Source: Collinsella aerofaciens
GTDB lineage: Bacteria; Actinomycetota; Coriobacteriia; Coriobacteriales; Coriobacteriaceae
Direction of reading: 5' to 3'
DNA: 64,000 nucleotides
Assembly: GCF_028206795.1 (NCBI RefSeq)
Contig: NZ_JAQLFJ010000002.1
Coordinates: 62,001 to 126,000, forward strand
The notes beneath the pieces were generated by a model. That model was not told where the DNA came from. It searched no databases and saw only the letters and a program-made list of their open reading frames with translations. Numbering within the stretch: position 1 is the first letter of the stretch; each line of letters begins with the position of its first letter. This document shows, piece by piece, positions 8,550 through 17,086 of this stretch. Made by a program: the position numbers and the translations under genes.

Positions 8550-9924
8550 GCCGTCTCCTCTCTGCGAACGACGCTGCGGCAGACGCGAACGCGCGCGCAG
8601 CGTCGGGGTTAGCAGGATAGTACACATGCGGGAAGCCCGCCACCAGGGACGGGGTGGTCGTCATGCACGGCCAGCCCTTGTCGCGCCGGGGCTTCTGCGC
8701 CCAGAAGTCGCCGCCCGGGCAGGTGGACTGCCAGTAGTGGAACTCGTGCGCGCGGATGCGTGTGCCGCGCGGCCCGTAGAGCCCGTCGCGTTGGGAAGTG
8801 AGCTCCACGTACCCGAAATGGGACAGCCTTCCCCCGTTCTCGCTTGCGCCCTCAAGGGCGCCCGCAACAGGCCAGCGCCGCCCCTCGCTATCGGCGATTT
8901 CGCGCTGCAGGTACAGAAACCCACCGCATTCGGCGACCGTCGGCATGCCGGATTCCACCGCGCGCCGCACCGCCTCGCGCATCGGCGCGTTCTCGGAGAG
9001 CTGCCGCGCATGGAGCTCCGGGTAGCCGCCCCCCAGATAGAGGGCGCTTGTCCCCCGGGGCAACTCGCTATCACACAGGGGGCTGAAAAAGGCCAGCTCG
9101 CAACCAAGGTCCTCGAGCGCGCGCAGGTTCTCCTCGTAGTAGAACGAGAACGCCTCGTCACGCGCGACGCCGACGATGGGCCGCGCTCCCGCGATCGGCT
9201 CCAACCGGTAAGGTTCCTCGCGGATATCGGGTGCCGTCGCCGCTATTTCGAGCAAGCGATCGACGTCGACGCTCTTTTCCACCAGCTCGGCCATCTTGTC
9301 GATGCGCGGGGAGAGCTGCTCGACCTCGTCGGCGGTCACAAGCCCCAGATGCCGGCTTTCGAGCGAGAACGCCTCGTCGGCGGGGATATTACCCAAAACC
9401 GCGACGCCCGTGTGCTTCTCAATCGCAGGGGCCGCGTAGGCGCAGGCAGCGGCGCTCGTCTTGTTCAGCACGACGCCGCGCACGTTCGCACAAGGCAGGA
9501 ACTCGGCGATGCCGCGGATTACGGCGGCGAGCGATAAAGACGCCCCACGCCCGTTCACCACTAAAACGACCGGCGTTTCCGTATCGCGCGCAACCTGGTA
9601 GCTGCTCGCGTCGGCCACGCCGGGCGCCATGCCGTCGTAGAAGCCCATGACCCCCTCGAGCACCGCGACATCCGCGCCCGCGGCGCCGCGTGCGAGCAGG
9701 GCGCGCAGCGTCGGGGCGTCGGTGAAGAAACCATCTAAGTTGCCCGAGCGCGCACCCACGACGCGGCGATGAAAGAGCGGGTCAATGTAGTCGGGGCCGC
9801 ATTTGAAGGCCGCGCATGCAAGGCCGCGGCGCGCGAGCGCGCGCAGGAGCGCGCACGTTACGACCGTCTTGCCGCTCCCGCTCGAGGGCGCAGCGACCAT
9901 GAAGCGCGGGATGGACGTACTCAC
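8542..9924 (-). CDS. cbiA: Cobyrinate a,c-diamide synthase
   Basis: A 460-residue glutamine-dependent amidotransferase. The synthetase domain opens with FMVAAPSSGSGKTVVT (P-loop about residues 12-20) followed by FKCGPDYIDPLFH and LEGVMGFYDG; the glutaminase domain has LYLGGGYPELHA and the nucleophile C333 in AECGGFLYLQ. It amidates acetate chains a and c. Start GTG 9924 overlaps the cbiET stop as GTGA; the upstream open frame to 10038 is not supported. It is distinguished from CbiP, also present, by the shorter length and the PDYIDP motif. Confidence 0.95.
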   Translation of the reverse strand: MSTSIPRFMVAAPSSGSGKTVVTCALLRALARRGLACAAFKCGPDYIDPLFHRRVVGARSGNLDGFFTDAPTLRALLARGAAGADVAVLEGVMGFYDGMAPGVADASSYQVARDTETPVVLVVNGRGASLSLAAVIRGIAEFLPCANVRGVVLNKTSAAACAYAAPAIEKHTGVAVLGNIPADEAFSLESRHLGLVTADEVEQLSPRIDKMAELVEKSVDVDRLLEIAATAPDIREEPYRLEPIAGARPIVGVARDEAFSFYYEENLRALEDLGCELAFFSPLCDSELPRGTSALYLGGGYPELHARQLSENAPMREAVRRAVESGMPTVAECGGFLYLQREIADSEGRRWPVAGALEGASENGGRLSHFGYVELTSQRDGLYGPRGTRIRAHEFHYWQSTCPGGDFWAQKPRRDKGWPCMTTTPSLVAGFPHVYYPANPDAARAFASAAASFAERRRHG

Positions 9925-11168
9925 CGGGCGCCGCCTTCCCCACCTGCACCACGCGCGCTGACGAGGAACACGGGGTTTTGCGCCTTCATAAGATGGTGCG
10001 AGCCTACAGCCTCGGCGCGGGCGGCAGACACCTGGCACGCCTCGAACCCCTTAAAGCGCGAACCCGAGAGGAGCGCGCACGCCTCGGTGAGCGTCTCAAC
10101 GGTGACGCATGGCACGCACAGGCGAACCTGCGAGTTCTTCTCGAGCGCCGCCTCCACGATGGAGGGAAGCTCGCCCGCGCTCCCGCCGACGAACACGGCG
10201 TCGGGGACGGGCAGTTTCGCGAGCGCATCGGGGGCGACACCGGGGACCGCATGCACGTTGCCGCACCCGAATGCATCCGCGTTCTCTCGGATGAGCCGCA
10301 CGCCGGCCGCGTTGCGCTCCACCGACCATACCGAGCCCGCTCGCGCGACGAGCGCCGCCTCGATCGACACGCTCCCCGTGCCGGCGCCGACGTCCCACAC
10401 GGTGTCGGTCGCGGTAAGGCGCAGCTTCGCGAGCGCGACGGCGCGAACCTCCTGCTTGGTCATGGGAACGTCGCCGCGGATGAAGAGCTCGTCGGGAATG
10501 CCCGAGGAAGCGTACGGCCAGCGGGAGCTCGCGACGCCGCCTGCGAACTCGATAAGCATCACGTTCAAGTCGTCGAACGTCTGACCTGCGATTTCACTTG
10601 CGGTCGCGCAGGTGATGCGCTCGTCGGGGTACGACAGGCGCTCGGCCACCGTCACGCGCGCGTCCCCGAAGCCCGCCTGCACAAGCTCGCCCGAAAGCCG
10701 CGAGGGGTCTTCCCCGCCCGACGTGACGAGGAAGAGCTCACCTGCGCGCTCGGCCTCGGCCACGATGTCGCATGCCACGCCGTGAGCGCTCGCGAAGCGC
10801 CAATCCTGCCATGGACGCGCGAGGCACGCGGCGAGATACGACGCTGAGCTTATGCCGGGAATGATGCGCACGTCCACCTGCGCGTCGCCGGAGAGCGCCT
10901 CCACCAGACGGCGCGCGCCGCTGAACAGCCCCACATCGCCCGTCATCACGACCACGGCACGCTGCCACGACGCCGCATCGGTGAGCGCGGCGACGATGTC
11001 CGCCGTCTTCACGAGCTCGCATCTCACCACGTGTGGCGGCACGTCGATGCCGACAAGCGCGCGATGAGCGCCGATGACCACGTCGGCGATGTCGATCGCG
11101 TCGAGCGCCGCGCGCGAGAGCAAGTCGGGGTTTCCGGGCCCCGCCCCGATGATCGTTACCTTTCGCAT
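9921..11168 (-). CDS. cbiET: Fused precorrin-6Y/cobalt-precorrin methyltransferase-decarboxylase CbiE-CbiT
   Basis: A 415-residue fusion equivalent to CobL. Residues 1-200 are a CbiE-type tetrapyrrole methylase (IIGAGPGNPDLLS, MTGDVGLFSGA, IPGISSASYLAA) that methylates C5. Residues about 225-400 are a CbiT-type class I SAM methyltransferase (MTKQEVRAVALAKL, VWDVGAGTGSVSIEAA, VFVGGSAGELPS) that methylates C15 and decarboxylates the C12 acetate. Many bacteria carry these as separate genes; the fusion is known. It overlaps cbiH by 13 nt and cbiA by GTGA. Confidence 0.94.
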   Translation of the reverse strand: MRKVTIIGAGPGNPDLLSRAALDAIDIADVVIGAHRALVGIDVPPHVVRCELVKTADIVAALTDAASWQRAVVVMTGDVGLFSGARRLVEALSGDAQVDVRIIPGISSASYLAACLARPWQDWRFASAHGVACDIVAEAERAGELFLVTSGGEDPSRLSGELVQAGFGDARVTVAERLSYPDERITCATASEIAGQTFDDLNVMLIEFAGGVASSRWPYASSGIPDELFIRGDVPMTKQEVRAVALAKLRLTATDTVWDVGAGTGSVSIEAALVARAGSVWSVERNAAGVRLIRENADAFGCGNVHAVPGVAPDALAKLPVPDAVFVGGSAGELPSIVEAALEKNSQVRLCVPCVTVETLTEACALLSGSRFKGFEACQVSAARAEAVGSHHLMKAQNPVFLVSARGAGGEGGAR

Positions 11169-11899
11169 GGAATCTCCCGATACCCGCGCGGCGTGACCAT
11201 ACGGCCGCCTACGCGCTTCGTGTCCGCGTTGCCGACGAATACGGTGGTGAACATGTCGGCATCAAGCTCCCCCAGCTCGGAGAGCCTGCACATGCCCGAC
11301 TGCTGCCCCTCGCGCCCGATGTTGCGTACCCAGCCGCAGAGCGTGTCGGGGGCCTTCCATTCGAGCATAATCTTCGCCGCGCGCGAGAGCCTGTCGGCGC
11401 GCTTTCTGCTGCGCGGGTTGTACAAACAGATGCAGAAGTCGGCGCTCGCCACGGCGGCGAGCCTGCGCTCGATGACCTCCCACGGCGTGAGCAAGTCGGA
11501 GAGCGACACGACCGCGAAGTCGTGGGCAAGCGGGGCGCCGAGCACCGCCGACCCGCTCTGAGCCGCGGTGGCCCCGGCGATAACTTCCACGTCTACATCG
11601 GGGTAGTCCTCCGCAAGCTCCAGCACGGGGCTCGCCATGCCGTACACGCCCGCGTCACCGCTGCACACGAGCCCCACGGCTTCTCCACTCTGCGCACGCG
11701 AAAGCGCCAGGCGGCACCGTTCGACCTCGTGCATCATCGGCGTCGCGAGATGCGCCGCGTCGGGCACAGCGGCGAGCGCGAGCTCCACGTATTTCGTGTA
11801 CCCCACAACGATGTCGGCCGCCTCGAGCGCGCGCCGAGCCGCAATCGTCATGCCGTCGGGGCCGCCCGGGCCGATCCCCACCACGAAGAGCTTTCCCAT
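11156..11899 (-). CDS. cbiH: Cobalt-precorrin-3B C17-methyltransferase
   Basis: A 247-residue tetrapyrrole methylase. Signatures are VVGIGPGGPDGMTIAARRAL at the N-terminus, VVGYTKYVELAL, CSGDAGVYGMASPVLEL, VIAGATAAQSGSAVLGAPLAHDFAVVSLSDLLTPW and ICLYNPRSRKR, a set typical of CbiH/CobJ, which performs ring contraction with C17 methylation. Start: a GTG at 11902 gives a GTGA overlap with cbiG, but the AAGGAG site (11905-11910) is better spaced for the ATG at 11899, which I use; the difference is one residue. Confidence 0.93.
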   Translation of the reverse strand: MGKLFVVGIGPGGPDGMTIAARRALEAADIVVGYTKYVELALAAVPDAAHLATPMMHEVERCRLALSRAQSGEAVGLVCSGDAGVYGMASPVLELAEDYPDVDVEVIAGATAAQSGSAVLGAPLAHDFAVVSLSDLLTPWEVIERRLAAVASADFCICLYNPRSRKRADRLSRAAKIMLEWKAPDTLCGWVRNIGREGQQSGMCRLSELGELDADMFTTVFVGNADTKRVGGRMVTPRGYREIPCER

Positions 11900-13032
11900 C
11901 ACCGCTCCTTAAACGAAAGTTCGATAGTTACCTTGGAAAACGCGACGGTCACGCCGCCGTGAGCGAGCTTCGGGAAGATAAGTTTGCCCCCGTCCGCGAG
12001 CGCCGCACGCTCGCACACGTTGTCGACCCCCACCGTCGCGCGCACGAAATCAGATGGCGAAACGCTGCCTTCGACCTGCGACAACTCCTCTGCGGAATAC
12101 GTCGCGAGCGGGATATTCCGCGCGCGGCAGAAAGCGAGCAGACCCTCCTCGTGCGCCTTCACGTCGATCGTCGCCGCCTCGCGCACGGCCGAAGGCGAGA
12201 TATCCGCCTGCCCGCACGCGAGAAAAAACGCCTCCTCAATCGCTTCGGCGCACGCACCGCGACGGCACCCTATACCCGCAACGATGCAGGGCACGACAAG
12301 GCGAAGTGGCTCGGGCGCAGGCGCCTGCGCCCGCACGCCCGCCGGCTTCCCCGTCTCAGCGGCGGGCACAACCTTGCCCGTTGTCTCCGCCGCGCGAACG
12401 GACGCACCTGCATTCGCGCCAGCAAACGGCGAAACGACGATATCGGCCCGAGCGCGGTCGGACGCAATGTCAACCCCCTCAGGCGGCTGTCCCGAAATCG
12501 GCATGTCGGAATAGAGCGTCACGCGCCCGCCCGAAAGCAGCCGCGCCGACACTCGCTTGATGGCCTCGGGATTCGAAACGGCGAGCCCCGCACGGCGCGC
12601 CCACGTATCTACCGCCCACACGCCGCGGACGTCGGTCGCCGTGGTGATGGCGGGGATGGCGCCTACCGCGCGTGCCACAGTTTGCGCAAGCTCGTTCGCA
12701 CCACCCAAATGCCCCGACAAAAGCGGGACGGCAAAGCGCCCCGCCTCGTCGATCGCCACAACCGCGGGATCGTTTGTCTTCGAGGCGACATGCGGCGCGA
12801 TCGCCCGCACGGCGATGCCCGCCGCGCCCACGAACAGAAGCGCGTCCGACGCTTCCCAGGCGTGCGCCGTCCATGCGCGCAGGTCGGCCTTCCCCTCGCC
12901 GAATCCGCGCGAAACGGAAACGTCCCAGCCAGGGTCATCTTCACCTGTCTGCGCGCAATCGGAAAGCGCGCGTGCGGTGCGCTCAGCCAACGCATACCCC
13001 CTCTCAGTGAACGCTATGCAGGAAACCCTCAT
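11899..13032 (-). CDS. cbiG: Cobalt-precorrin-5A hydrolase
   Basis: A 377-residue CbiG, which opens the delta-lactone of cobalt-precorrin-5A and releases acetaldehyde. N-terminal, central and C-terminal CbiG domains are seen: FTERGYALAERTA; FVGAAGIAVRAIAPHVASKTNDPAVVAIDE with PLLSGHLGGANELA; and VAGIGCRRGACAEAIEEA through VCERAALA. A ~50-residue alanine/proline-rich linker (near residues 205-250) joins the last two parts. CbiG marks the anaerobic early-cobalt-insertion route. Its ATG lies immediately after the cbiL stop. Confidence 0.95.
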   Translation of the reverse strand: MRVSCIAFTERGYALAERTARALSDCAQTGEDDPGWDVSVSRGFGEGKADLRAWTAHAWEASDALLFVGAAGIAVRAIAPHVASKTNDPAVVAIDEAGRFAVPLLSGHLGGANELAQTVARAVGAIPAITTATDVRGVWAVDTWARRAGLAVSNPEAIKRVSARLLSGGRVTLYSDMPISGQPPEGVDIASDRARADIVVSPFAGANAGASVRAAETTGKVVPAAETGKPAGVRAQAPAPEPLRLVVPCIVAGIGCRRGACAEAIEEAFFLACGQADISPSAVREAATIDVKAHEEGLLAFCRARNIPLATYSAEELSQVEGSVSPSDFVRATVGVDNVCERAALADGGKLIFPKLAHGGVTVAFSKVTIELSFKER

Positions 13033-13722
13033 CTAGCGCACCACCATCGTCGAGAAGTAGCTACCCCGATCGGGCACATCGTCGAGCGAGCGGTACACGC
13101 GCTCGCCCGGAAGCCCACAATCCTCTACGAGCTCGGCACCGTCGAAGGCGCCCTCCTCGCGAAGGATGCGCTTCGTGTCCGCAAGCGAGCGGCGCGCCTT
13201 CATGACCACCTTCGTCCCCGGCCAGCCGATTGCGCGGCGCACGTCGTCGTAGCCGCCGGGCACGATGTGCAGAGGCGACGACATCTCGGGCGTGAGGTCG
13301 CGCTCGAGCGCCGCGGCGACCGCGCAGAAGCTCGGCACGCCGGGAATGGCGCGCGCCTCGAACCCGTGGGCGCGCACGTCGGGCGCTATGCGCTGGAAGG
13401 TGGCGTAGATGCTCGGGTCCCCCAGGTTCAGCAGCGCGACGTCGCGGGCCGCATCCAGGTGCGCGACAAGCTCGCGAACAAGCGAGGCATGCTCGGCCGC
13501 GCGGCGCTCGAGATCGCGCGTCATCGAGAATCGCACGGGGATCACCGTCTTGCCTGTAAAGTCGACGGCGCCGCGCACGATGTCGAGCGCGACCATGGCC
13601 CCGTCCGCCGTCTGCGGTGCGGCGATGACCGGACACGATTCGATTGTGCGGACGGCCTTGATCGTGAGAAGCTCGGGGTCGCCAGGCCCCGTACCCACCC
13701 CGTGCAGCACGCCTTTACTCAT
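13033..13722 (-). CDS. cbiL: Cobalt-precorrin-2 C20-methyltransferase
   Basis: A 229-residue tetrapyrrole methylase. Motifs are GVGTGPGDPELLTIKAVRTIESCPVIAAP, FSMTRDL, LNLGDPSIYATFQRI, IPGVPSFCAVAAAL and VVMKARRSL, the CbiL/CobI pattern, so it catalyses the first methylation after cobalt insertion. ATG 13722 overlaps the end of cbiD by 8 nt; a purine-rich GGGGG stretch sits about 6 nt upstream. The longer open frame (to 13752) adds ten residues inside cbiD. Confidence 0.94.
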   Translation of the reverse strand: MSKGVLHGVGTGPGDPELLTIKAVRTIESCPVIAAPQTADGAMVALDIVRGAVDFTGKTVIPVRFSMTRDLERRAAEHASLVRELVAHLDAARDVALLNLGDPSIYATFQRIAPDVRAHGFEARAIPGVPSFCAVAAALERDLTPEMSSPLHIVPGGYDDVRRAIGWPGTKVVMKARRSLADTKRILREEGAFDGAELVEDCGLPGERVYRSLDDVPDRGSYFSTMVVR

Positions 13723-14899
13723 ACGTCGCCCCCAATTCCCCGATGACTGCATCGGCGCCCGACGTGCGGAAAAGCTCGCGGCGCTCGGCGTCGAACACGA
13801 CCGCGGCGATGTCGCATGCGCCCGCCGCGCGGCGGCGCAACCTGTCCTCGATTGCCGCGGCGAGCGAGGCGCGCGCAGCGTCCCCCACGCCGGCGGCCTC
13901 GATTACCTCGAGCGCCGCCGTGGTCGTGACCGACGACATGATCTCGCGCACGGTCTTCGCGCCCGCGCCGACCAAGGCCGCGTGGGCGGCCAGAATCTCC
14001 GCGCGGCAGTCGGCGGTACGCGAATGGGTGTCCATGATGCCGCCAGCGACCTTCACCAGCTTGCCGATGTGTCCCACAAGAAGGACATTGGTGAATCCCT
14101 CGCGAACGCAGCAATCAATCGCATCGCCCACAAAGTTGGAGATGAAGACCACCGGCGCACCGTTTAGGTGGAAATGCCCCGAGATGAACTGCCCGCCGTA
14201 GTTGCCGGGCGTGAGCACGACTCCGCGCCGCCCCATAGCCGCATGCTGCCGGATCTCGAGCTCGATGCTGTCGCGCAAGGCAGCGAGGCTGCGCGGCTCG
14301 ACGATGCCCGTCGTGCCCAGGATGGAGATGCCGCCCTCTATCCCCAGGTGCGGGTTGAAGGTCTTTTCGGCAAGGGAAACGCCCTCGGGTACCGAAATCG
14401 TCACAGCAATATTTCCAGAAAAGCCGTGCGCGGCGCACACCTCGCGCACCGCCGAAGTGATCATCGCGCGCGGCGTCGCGTTGATGGCGGCCGCCCCAAC
14501 CGGCTGCTCGAGCCCGGGCAACGTCACGCGCCCCACGCCCACGCCGCCATCGACGGAAACTTCCGATTCGCGCGCGGGCACGTCCTTGCCGCCCGCAGCA
14601 CCCGTGCCCGACCCCGCATGTTCCACGCGCGCGTACACAAGCACGCCGTCGGTCACATCGGCATCGTCGCCTGCGTCCTTTCGCACGGCGCACTGGGCGC
14701 ACCCCTCGCCGATGCATGCGTCGATCACGTTCGCCTCGACGGGCAGCCCGCCGGGGGTGACGATCGACACGAGGCCGACAGGCTTTCGTGACAAGAGCAT
14801 CTCGCAGGCTGCCTTCGCCGCGAGCGCGGCGCAGCTCCCCGTGGTGTAGCCGCAGCGCAGGCGGGTCGTCCCGGTATATATGTAATGCTCGAAGGCCAC
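13715..14899 (-). CDS. cbiD: Cobalt-precorrin-5B C1-methyltransferase
   Basis: A 394-residue CbiD. Marks are LRCGYTTGSCAALAAKAA near the N-terminus, VTLPGLEQPVGAAAINATPRAMI, VTISVPEGVSLAEKTFNPHLGIEGGISILGTTGIVEPRS and LVGHIGKLVKVAGGIMDTHS. CbiD is specific to the anaerobic pathway. The start is uncertain: GTG 14899 (used here) leaves 1 nt after the cbiF stop with a GGAAGG site about 12 nt upstream; TTG 14932 would add 11 residues inside cbiF with no good site. Confidence 0.93.
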   Translation of the reverse strand: MAFEHYIYTGTTRLRCGYTTGSCAALAAKAACEMLLSRKPVGLVSIVTPGGLPVEANVIDACIGEGCAQCAVRKDAGDDADVTDGVLVYARVEHAGSGTGAAGGKDVPARESEVSVDGGVGVGRVTLPGLEQPVGAAAINATPRAMITSAVREVCAAHGFSGNIAVTISVPEGVSLAEKTFNPHLGIEGGISILGTTGIVEPRSLAALRDSIELEIRQHAAMGRRGVVLTPGNYGGQFISGHFHLNGAPVVFISNFVGDAIDCCVREGFTNVLLVGHIGKLVKVAGGIMDTHSRTADCRAEILAAHAALVGAGAKTVREIMSSVTTTAALEVIEAAGVGDAARASLAAAIEDRLRRRAAGACDIAAVVFDAERRELFRTSGADAVIGELGATYE

Positions 14900-14900
14900 G

Positions 14901-15692
14901 CTAGCTGCTCGCCTTCCGATACCCCGTGGCAAACGAAGGGTCGTAAAGCTTGCTGCGCTCGTACGACTCCGTTTGCGCGCCGTTGTGCGAAAGCCCGCCG
15001 CGAGCTCCGAGCACGCGGCCCACCACCACGAGCGCCGTGCGGTCGATGCCCTCTCGCGCGCCCGCGTCGGCGAGCGTGCCCACTGTGCATCGCACCACGC
15101 GCTCCTCAGGCCAGGTCGCCTTGTACACGAGCGCGGCCGGCTCGTCGGAGCTGCGGCCCGCGGCCAAAAGCTCGGCGGAAAGCTCGGCGAGCATACCCGA
15201 GCTCAGGAAGATGACCATAGTCGAGCCACTTTCCGCCATGGTGCGCATGCCCTCGCCCGCGGGCATGGGGGTACGTCCGGAAAGCCGCGTGATCACGACC
15301 GACTGGCTGATTCCCGGCAGCGTGTATTCCTGGCGAAGCGCCGCCGCGGCACCGCAAAAGCTCGACACGCCGGGCACCACCTCGTAGTCCACGCCGCGCG
15401 CGTCGAGCGCGTCCATCTGCTCCTGGATGGCGCCGTACAGGCACGGGTCGCCCGTGTGCAGGCGCACCACTTCCTCGCCCCGCGCATCTGCCGCGCACAT
15501 CACGTCGAGCACTTCCTCCAAGGTCATGTGCGCGCTGTCGTAGACGATGCAGGATTCCTTGCACTCAGCGAGCAGCTCGGGGTTCACAAGGCTTCCCGCC
15601 CAAACGACCACGTCGGCTGCGCGCAGAAGGCGCGCCCCGCGCAGCGTGATAAGGTCGGCGGCGCCCGAGCCTGCGCCAACGATATGAATCAT
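14901..15692 (-). CDS. cbiF: Cobalt-precorrin-4 C11-methyltransferase
   Basis: A 263-residue tetrapyrrole methylase and the first gene of the minus-strand operon. Motifs are IHIVGAGSGAADLITLRGARLL, VVWAGSLVNPELL, RLHTGDPCLYGAIQEQMDAL, VPGVSSFCGAAAALRQEYTLPG and SQSVVITRLSGRTPMP, the CbiF/CobM pattern. ATG 15692 has a strong GGGAAGG site about 8 nt upstream; the open frame further upstream (to 15836) is low-complexity and unsupported. No convincing sigma-70 promoter or cobalamin aptamer was found on the minus strand in the 200 bp upstream, so how this operon is switched on is unclear. Confidence 0.94.
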   Translation of the reverse strand: MIHIVGAGSGAADLITLRGARLLRAADVVVWAGSLVNPELLAECKESCIVYDSAHMTLEEVLDVMCAADARGEEVVRLHTGDPCLYGAIQEQMDALDARGVDYEVVPGVSSFCGAAAALRQEYTLPGISQSVVITRLSGRTPMPAGEGMRTMAESGSTMVIFLSSGMLAELSAELLAAGRSSDEPAALVYKATWPEERVVRCTVGTLADAGAREGIDRTALVVVGRVLGARGGLSHNGAQTESYERSKLYDPSFATGYRKASS

Positions 15693-15823
15693 CCGAGCCT
15701 TCCCTTCCCGTTTCTCATCGCAACCGTTTACGCCGCCATTCGCGCAGCGGGCAAAACACGGCGCCTGCGGCGGCAATCGGCGCAAATACGCAGGCAGGAG
15801 GCGCAATGCCGCCCGCCCTGGCT

Positions 15824-15852
15824 TTGACACGTTCACAAGTGCCCACTATCAT
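15824..15852 (+). promoter_or_regulatory. Sigma-70-type promoter for the riboswitch operon
   Basis: A perfect TTGACA (15824-15829) is followed after exactly 17 bp by TATCAT (15847-15852). The predicted start near 15859 lies about 45 nt upstream of the cobalamin aptamer. No other equally good pair was seen in this intergenic region. Confidence 0.8.
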
Positions 15853-15902
15853 AGTAAAAGTTTCGGCAACGAGCATATGACAATCGGATAAAAGGAAATG
15901 AC

Positions 15903-16030
15903 CGGCGCGGCGCCTGCACAGCCCGTGCTGGCTTGCGGAGGGAACCAGGTGGGAATCCTGGGCAAGGGACATTACTGTATAGGACGCGCGGGCGAACCGC
16001 CTCGCGCCCCAAGCCAGACTGCTTCGCCTT
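15903..16030 (+). promoter_or_regulatory. Cobalamin riboswitch aptamer
   Basis: The stretch has the conserved order of a B12 aptamer: GGGAACCAGGTGGGAATCC (15940-15958) where other members have GGGAAnCCGGTGnGAATCC, then GGGACATTACTGT (15966-15978), a variable hairpin (15980-16010), and the B12 box AAGCCAGACTGC (16011-16022). It sits on the plus strand between its promoter and the cbiK-type gene, so it should switch the exported chelatase/ABC-transporter operon off when cobalamin is plentiful. Boundaries are approximate (plus or minus 10 nt). The region from 15693 to 16150 holds no coding sequence. Confidence 0.92.
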
Positions 16031-16066
16031 TTCCTCACGGCATCGCCGTGGCGTTAGCTCCTTGTG

Positions 16067-16091
16067 AACCCCGAGGGGTGCGCTTTTCTTT
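16067..16091 (+). terminator. Candidate riboswitch expression-platform terminator
   Basis: A short strong hairpin, ACCCC-GA-GGGGT (16068-16079), is followed by GCGCTTTTCTTTC, giving a T-rich tract at 16084-16090. It lies 40 nt after the aptamer and 60 nt before the cbiK-type start. Other hairpins flank it (CACGGC/GCCGTG at 16036-16050, GCTTGT/ACAAGC at 16093-16108, GCCGG/CCGGC at 16116-16129), so a translational switch masking the GAGGAAAGG site at 16135-16143 is also possible. Confidence 0.45.
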
Positions 16092-16150
16092 CGCTTGTGC
16101 CGACAAGCAACTGTCGCCGGGGGACCGGCAAACCGAGGAAAGGAAAAACC

Positions 16151-17077
16151 ATGTCCGACCAGATGTCACGCCGCGGCTTCATGGGCGCCGCAGCAACCGG
16201 AGCCGTCGCGCTCGCCGGATTCGCGCTCGCGGGCTGCTCCAACACCTCCGCGAGTTCCGAGAAATCGAGTGAAAAGGAGAAGGCCGTGAAGCCGGTCATC
16301 CTCGTCACGAGCTTCGGCACGAGCTACAACGACTCGCGCCACATCACCATCGGCGCCATCGAAGACGCTATCCGCGAGAAGTACTGGCAGGACTACGACA
16401 TCCGCCGCGCCTTCACCGCGCAGATCATCATCGACAAGCTGAAGAAGCGCGACGGCATCACGATTGACAACATGACCGAGGCGCTCGACCGCTGTGTGGA
16501 AGACGGCGTGAAGGAAATCGTCGTGCAGCCGACGCATCTCATGGCTGGCCTGGAATACGCCGACGTGAAAGACGAGCTCGACAAGTACGCCGACAAGTTC
16601 GACAAGATCTCGCTCGGCGACCCGCTGCTCACCTCCGACGACGACTACAAGAAGGTGGCCGCAGCCATTAAGGAGAACATGGCGTCCTTCGACGACGGCA
16701 AGACGGCGCTGTGCCTCATGGGCCACGGCACCGAAGCCGATTCCAACGCCGACTATGCCAAGATGCAGGAAGTGTTCAAGAACGAGGGCTTGACGCAGTT
16801 CTTCGTCGGCACTGTCGAGGCTGAACCGACCTGCGAGGATGTTATCGCCGCCGCGAGCGCCGCAGGGTACAAGAAGGCCGTGCTCGCGCCGTTCATGGTG
16901 GTCGCGGGCGACCACGCGAACAACGACATGGCAGACGAGACCGACCCCGACAGCTGGGCTGCGAAGTTCGTGGCCGCCGGCTTCGAAGTGACGTGCCTGC
17001 TCCAGGGTCTGGGACAGAACGCCGCGGTCGATGACATCTACGTCTCGCACGTGGACGACGCCATCGCCAAGCTGTAA
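16151..17077 (+). CDS. cbiK: CbiK-type sirohydrochlorin cobaltochelatase with Tat/lipoprotein signal
   Basis: A 308-residue class II chelatase of the CbiK family, which inserts Co(II) into sirohydrochlorin. After about residue 48 it reads as a normal CbiK (VILVTSFGTSYNDSR) with the expected metal-site residues H192 (MGHGTEAD), E223 (GTVEAEP) and H255 (AGDHANND). Unusually, the N-terminus is an export signal: twin arginine at 7-8 (SRRGF), a hydrophobic stretch and a lipobox LAGC with C29, then a Ser/Glu/Lys-rich linker. It is therefore predicted to be anchored outside the membrane, like the periplasmic CbiK described in Desulfovibrio. ATG 16151 follows GAGGAAAGG. First gene after the B12 riboswitch. 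Confidence 0.9.
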   Translation: MSDQMSRRGFMGAAATGAVALAGFALAGCSNTSASSEKSSEKEKAVKPVILVTSFGTSYNDSRHITIGAIEDAIREKYWQDYDIRRAFTAQIIIDKLKKRDGITIDNMTEALDRCVEDGVKEIVVQPTHLMAGLEYADVKDELDKYADKFDKISLGDPLLTSDDDYKKVAAAIKENMASFDDGKTALCLMGHGTEADSNADYAKMQEVFKNEGLTQFFVGTVEAEPTCEDVIAAASAAGYKKAVLAPFMVVAGDHANNDMADETDPDSWAAKFVAAGFEVTCLLQGLGQNAAVDDIYVSHVDDAIAKL

Positions 17078-17086
17078 ACTCGCCGC

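Noticed and set aside
11959..13746. 595-codon plus-strand open frame
   Set aside because: Antisense to cbiG and cbiL; arginine/histidine-rich shadow.
15815..15835. AAAGCCAGGG on the minus strand as a possible B12 box for the biosynthetic operon
   Set aside because: The other conserved aptamer parts (GGTGnGAATCC, ACTGT) are absent upstream on that strand; a short match alone is not enough.
15715..16038. Minus-strand open frame across the divergent region
   Set aside because: It overlaps the riboswitch and promoter and has no similarity to known proteins or a ribosome-binding site.
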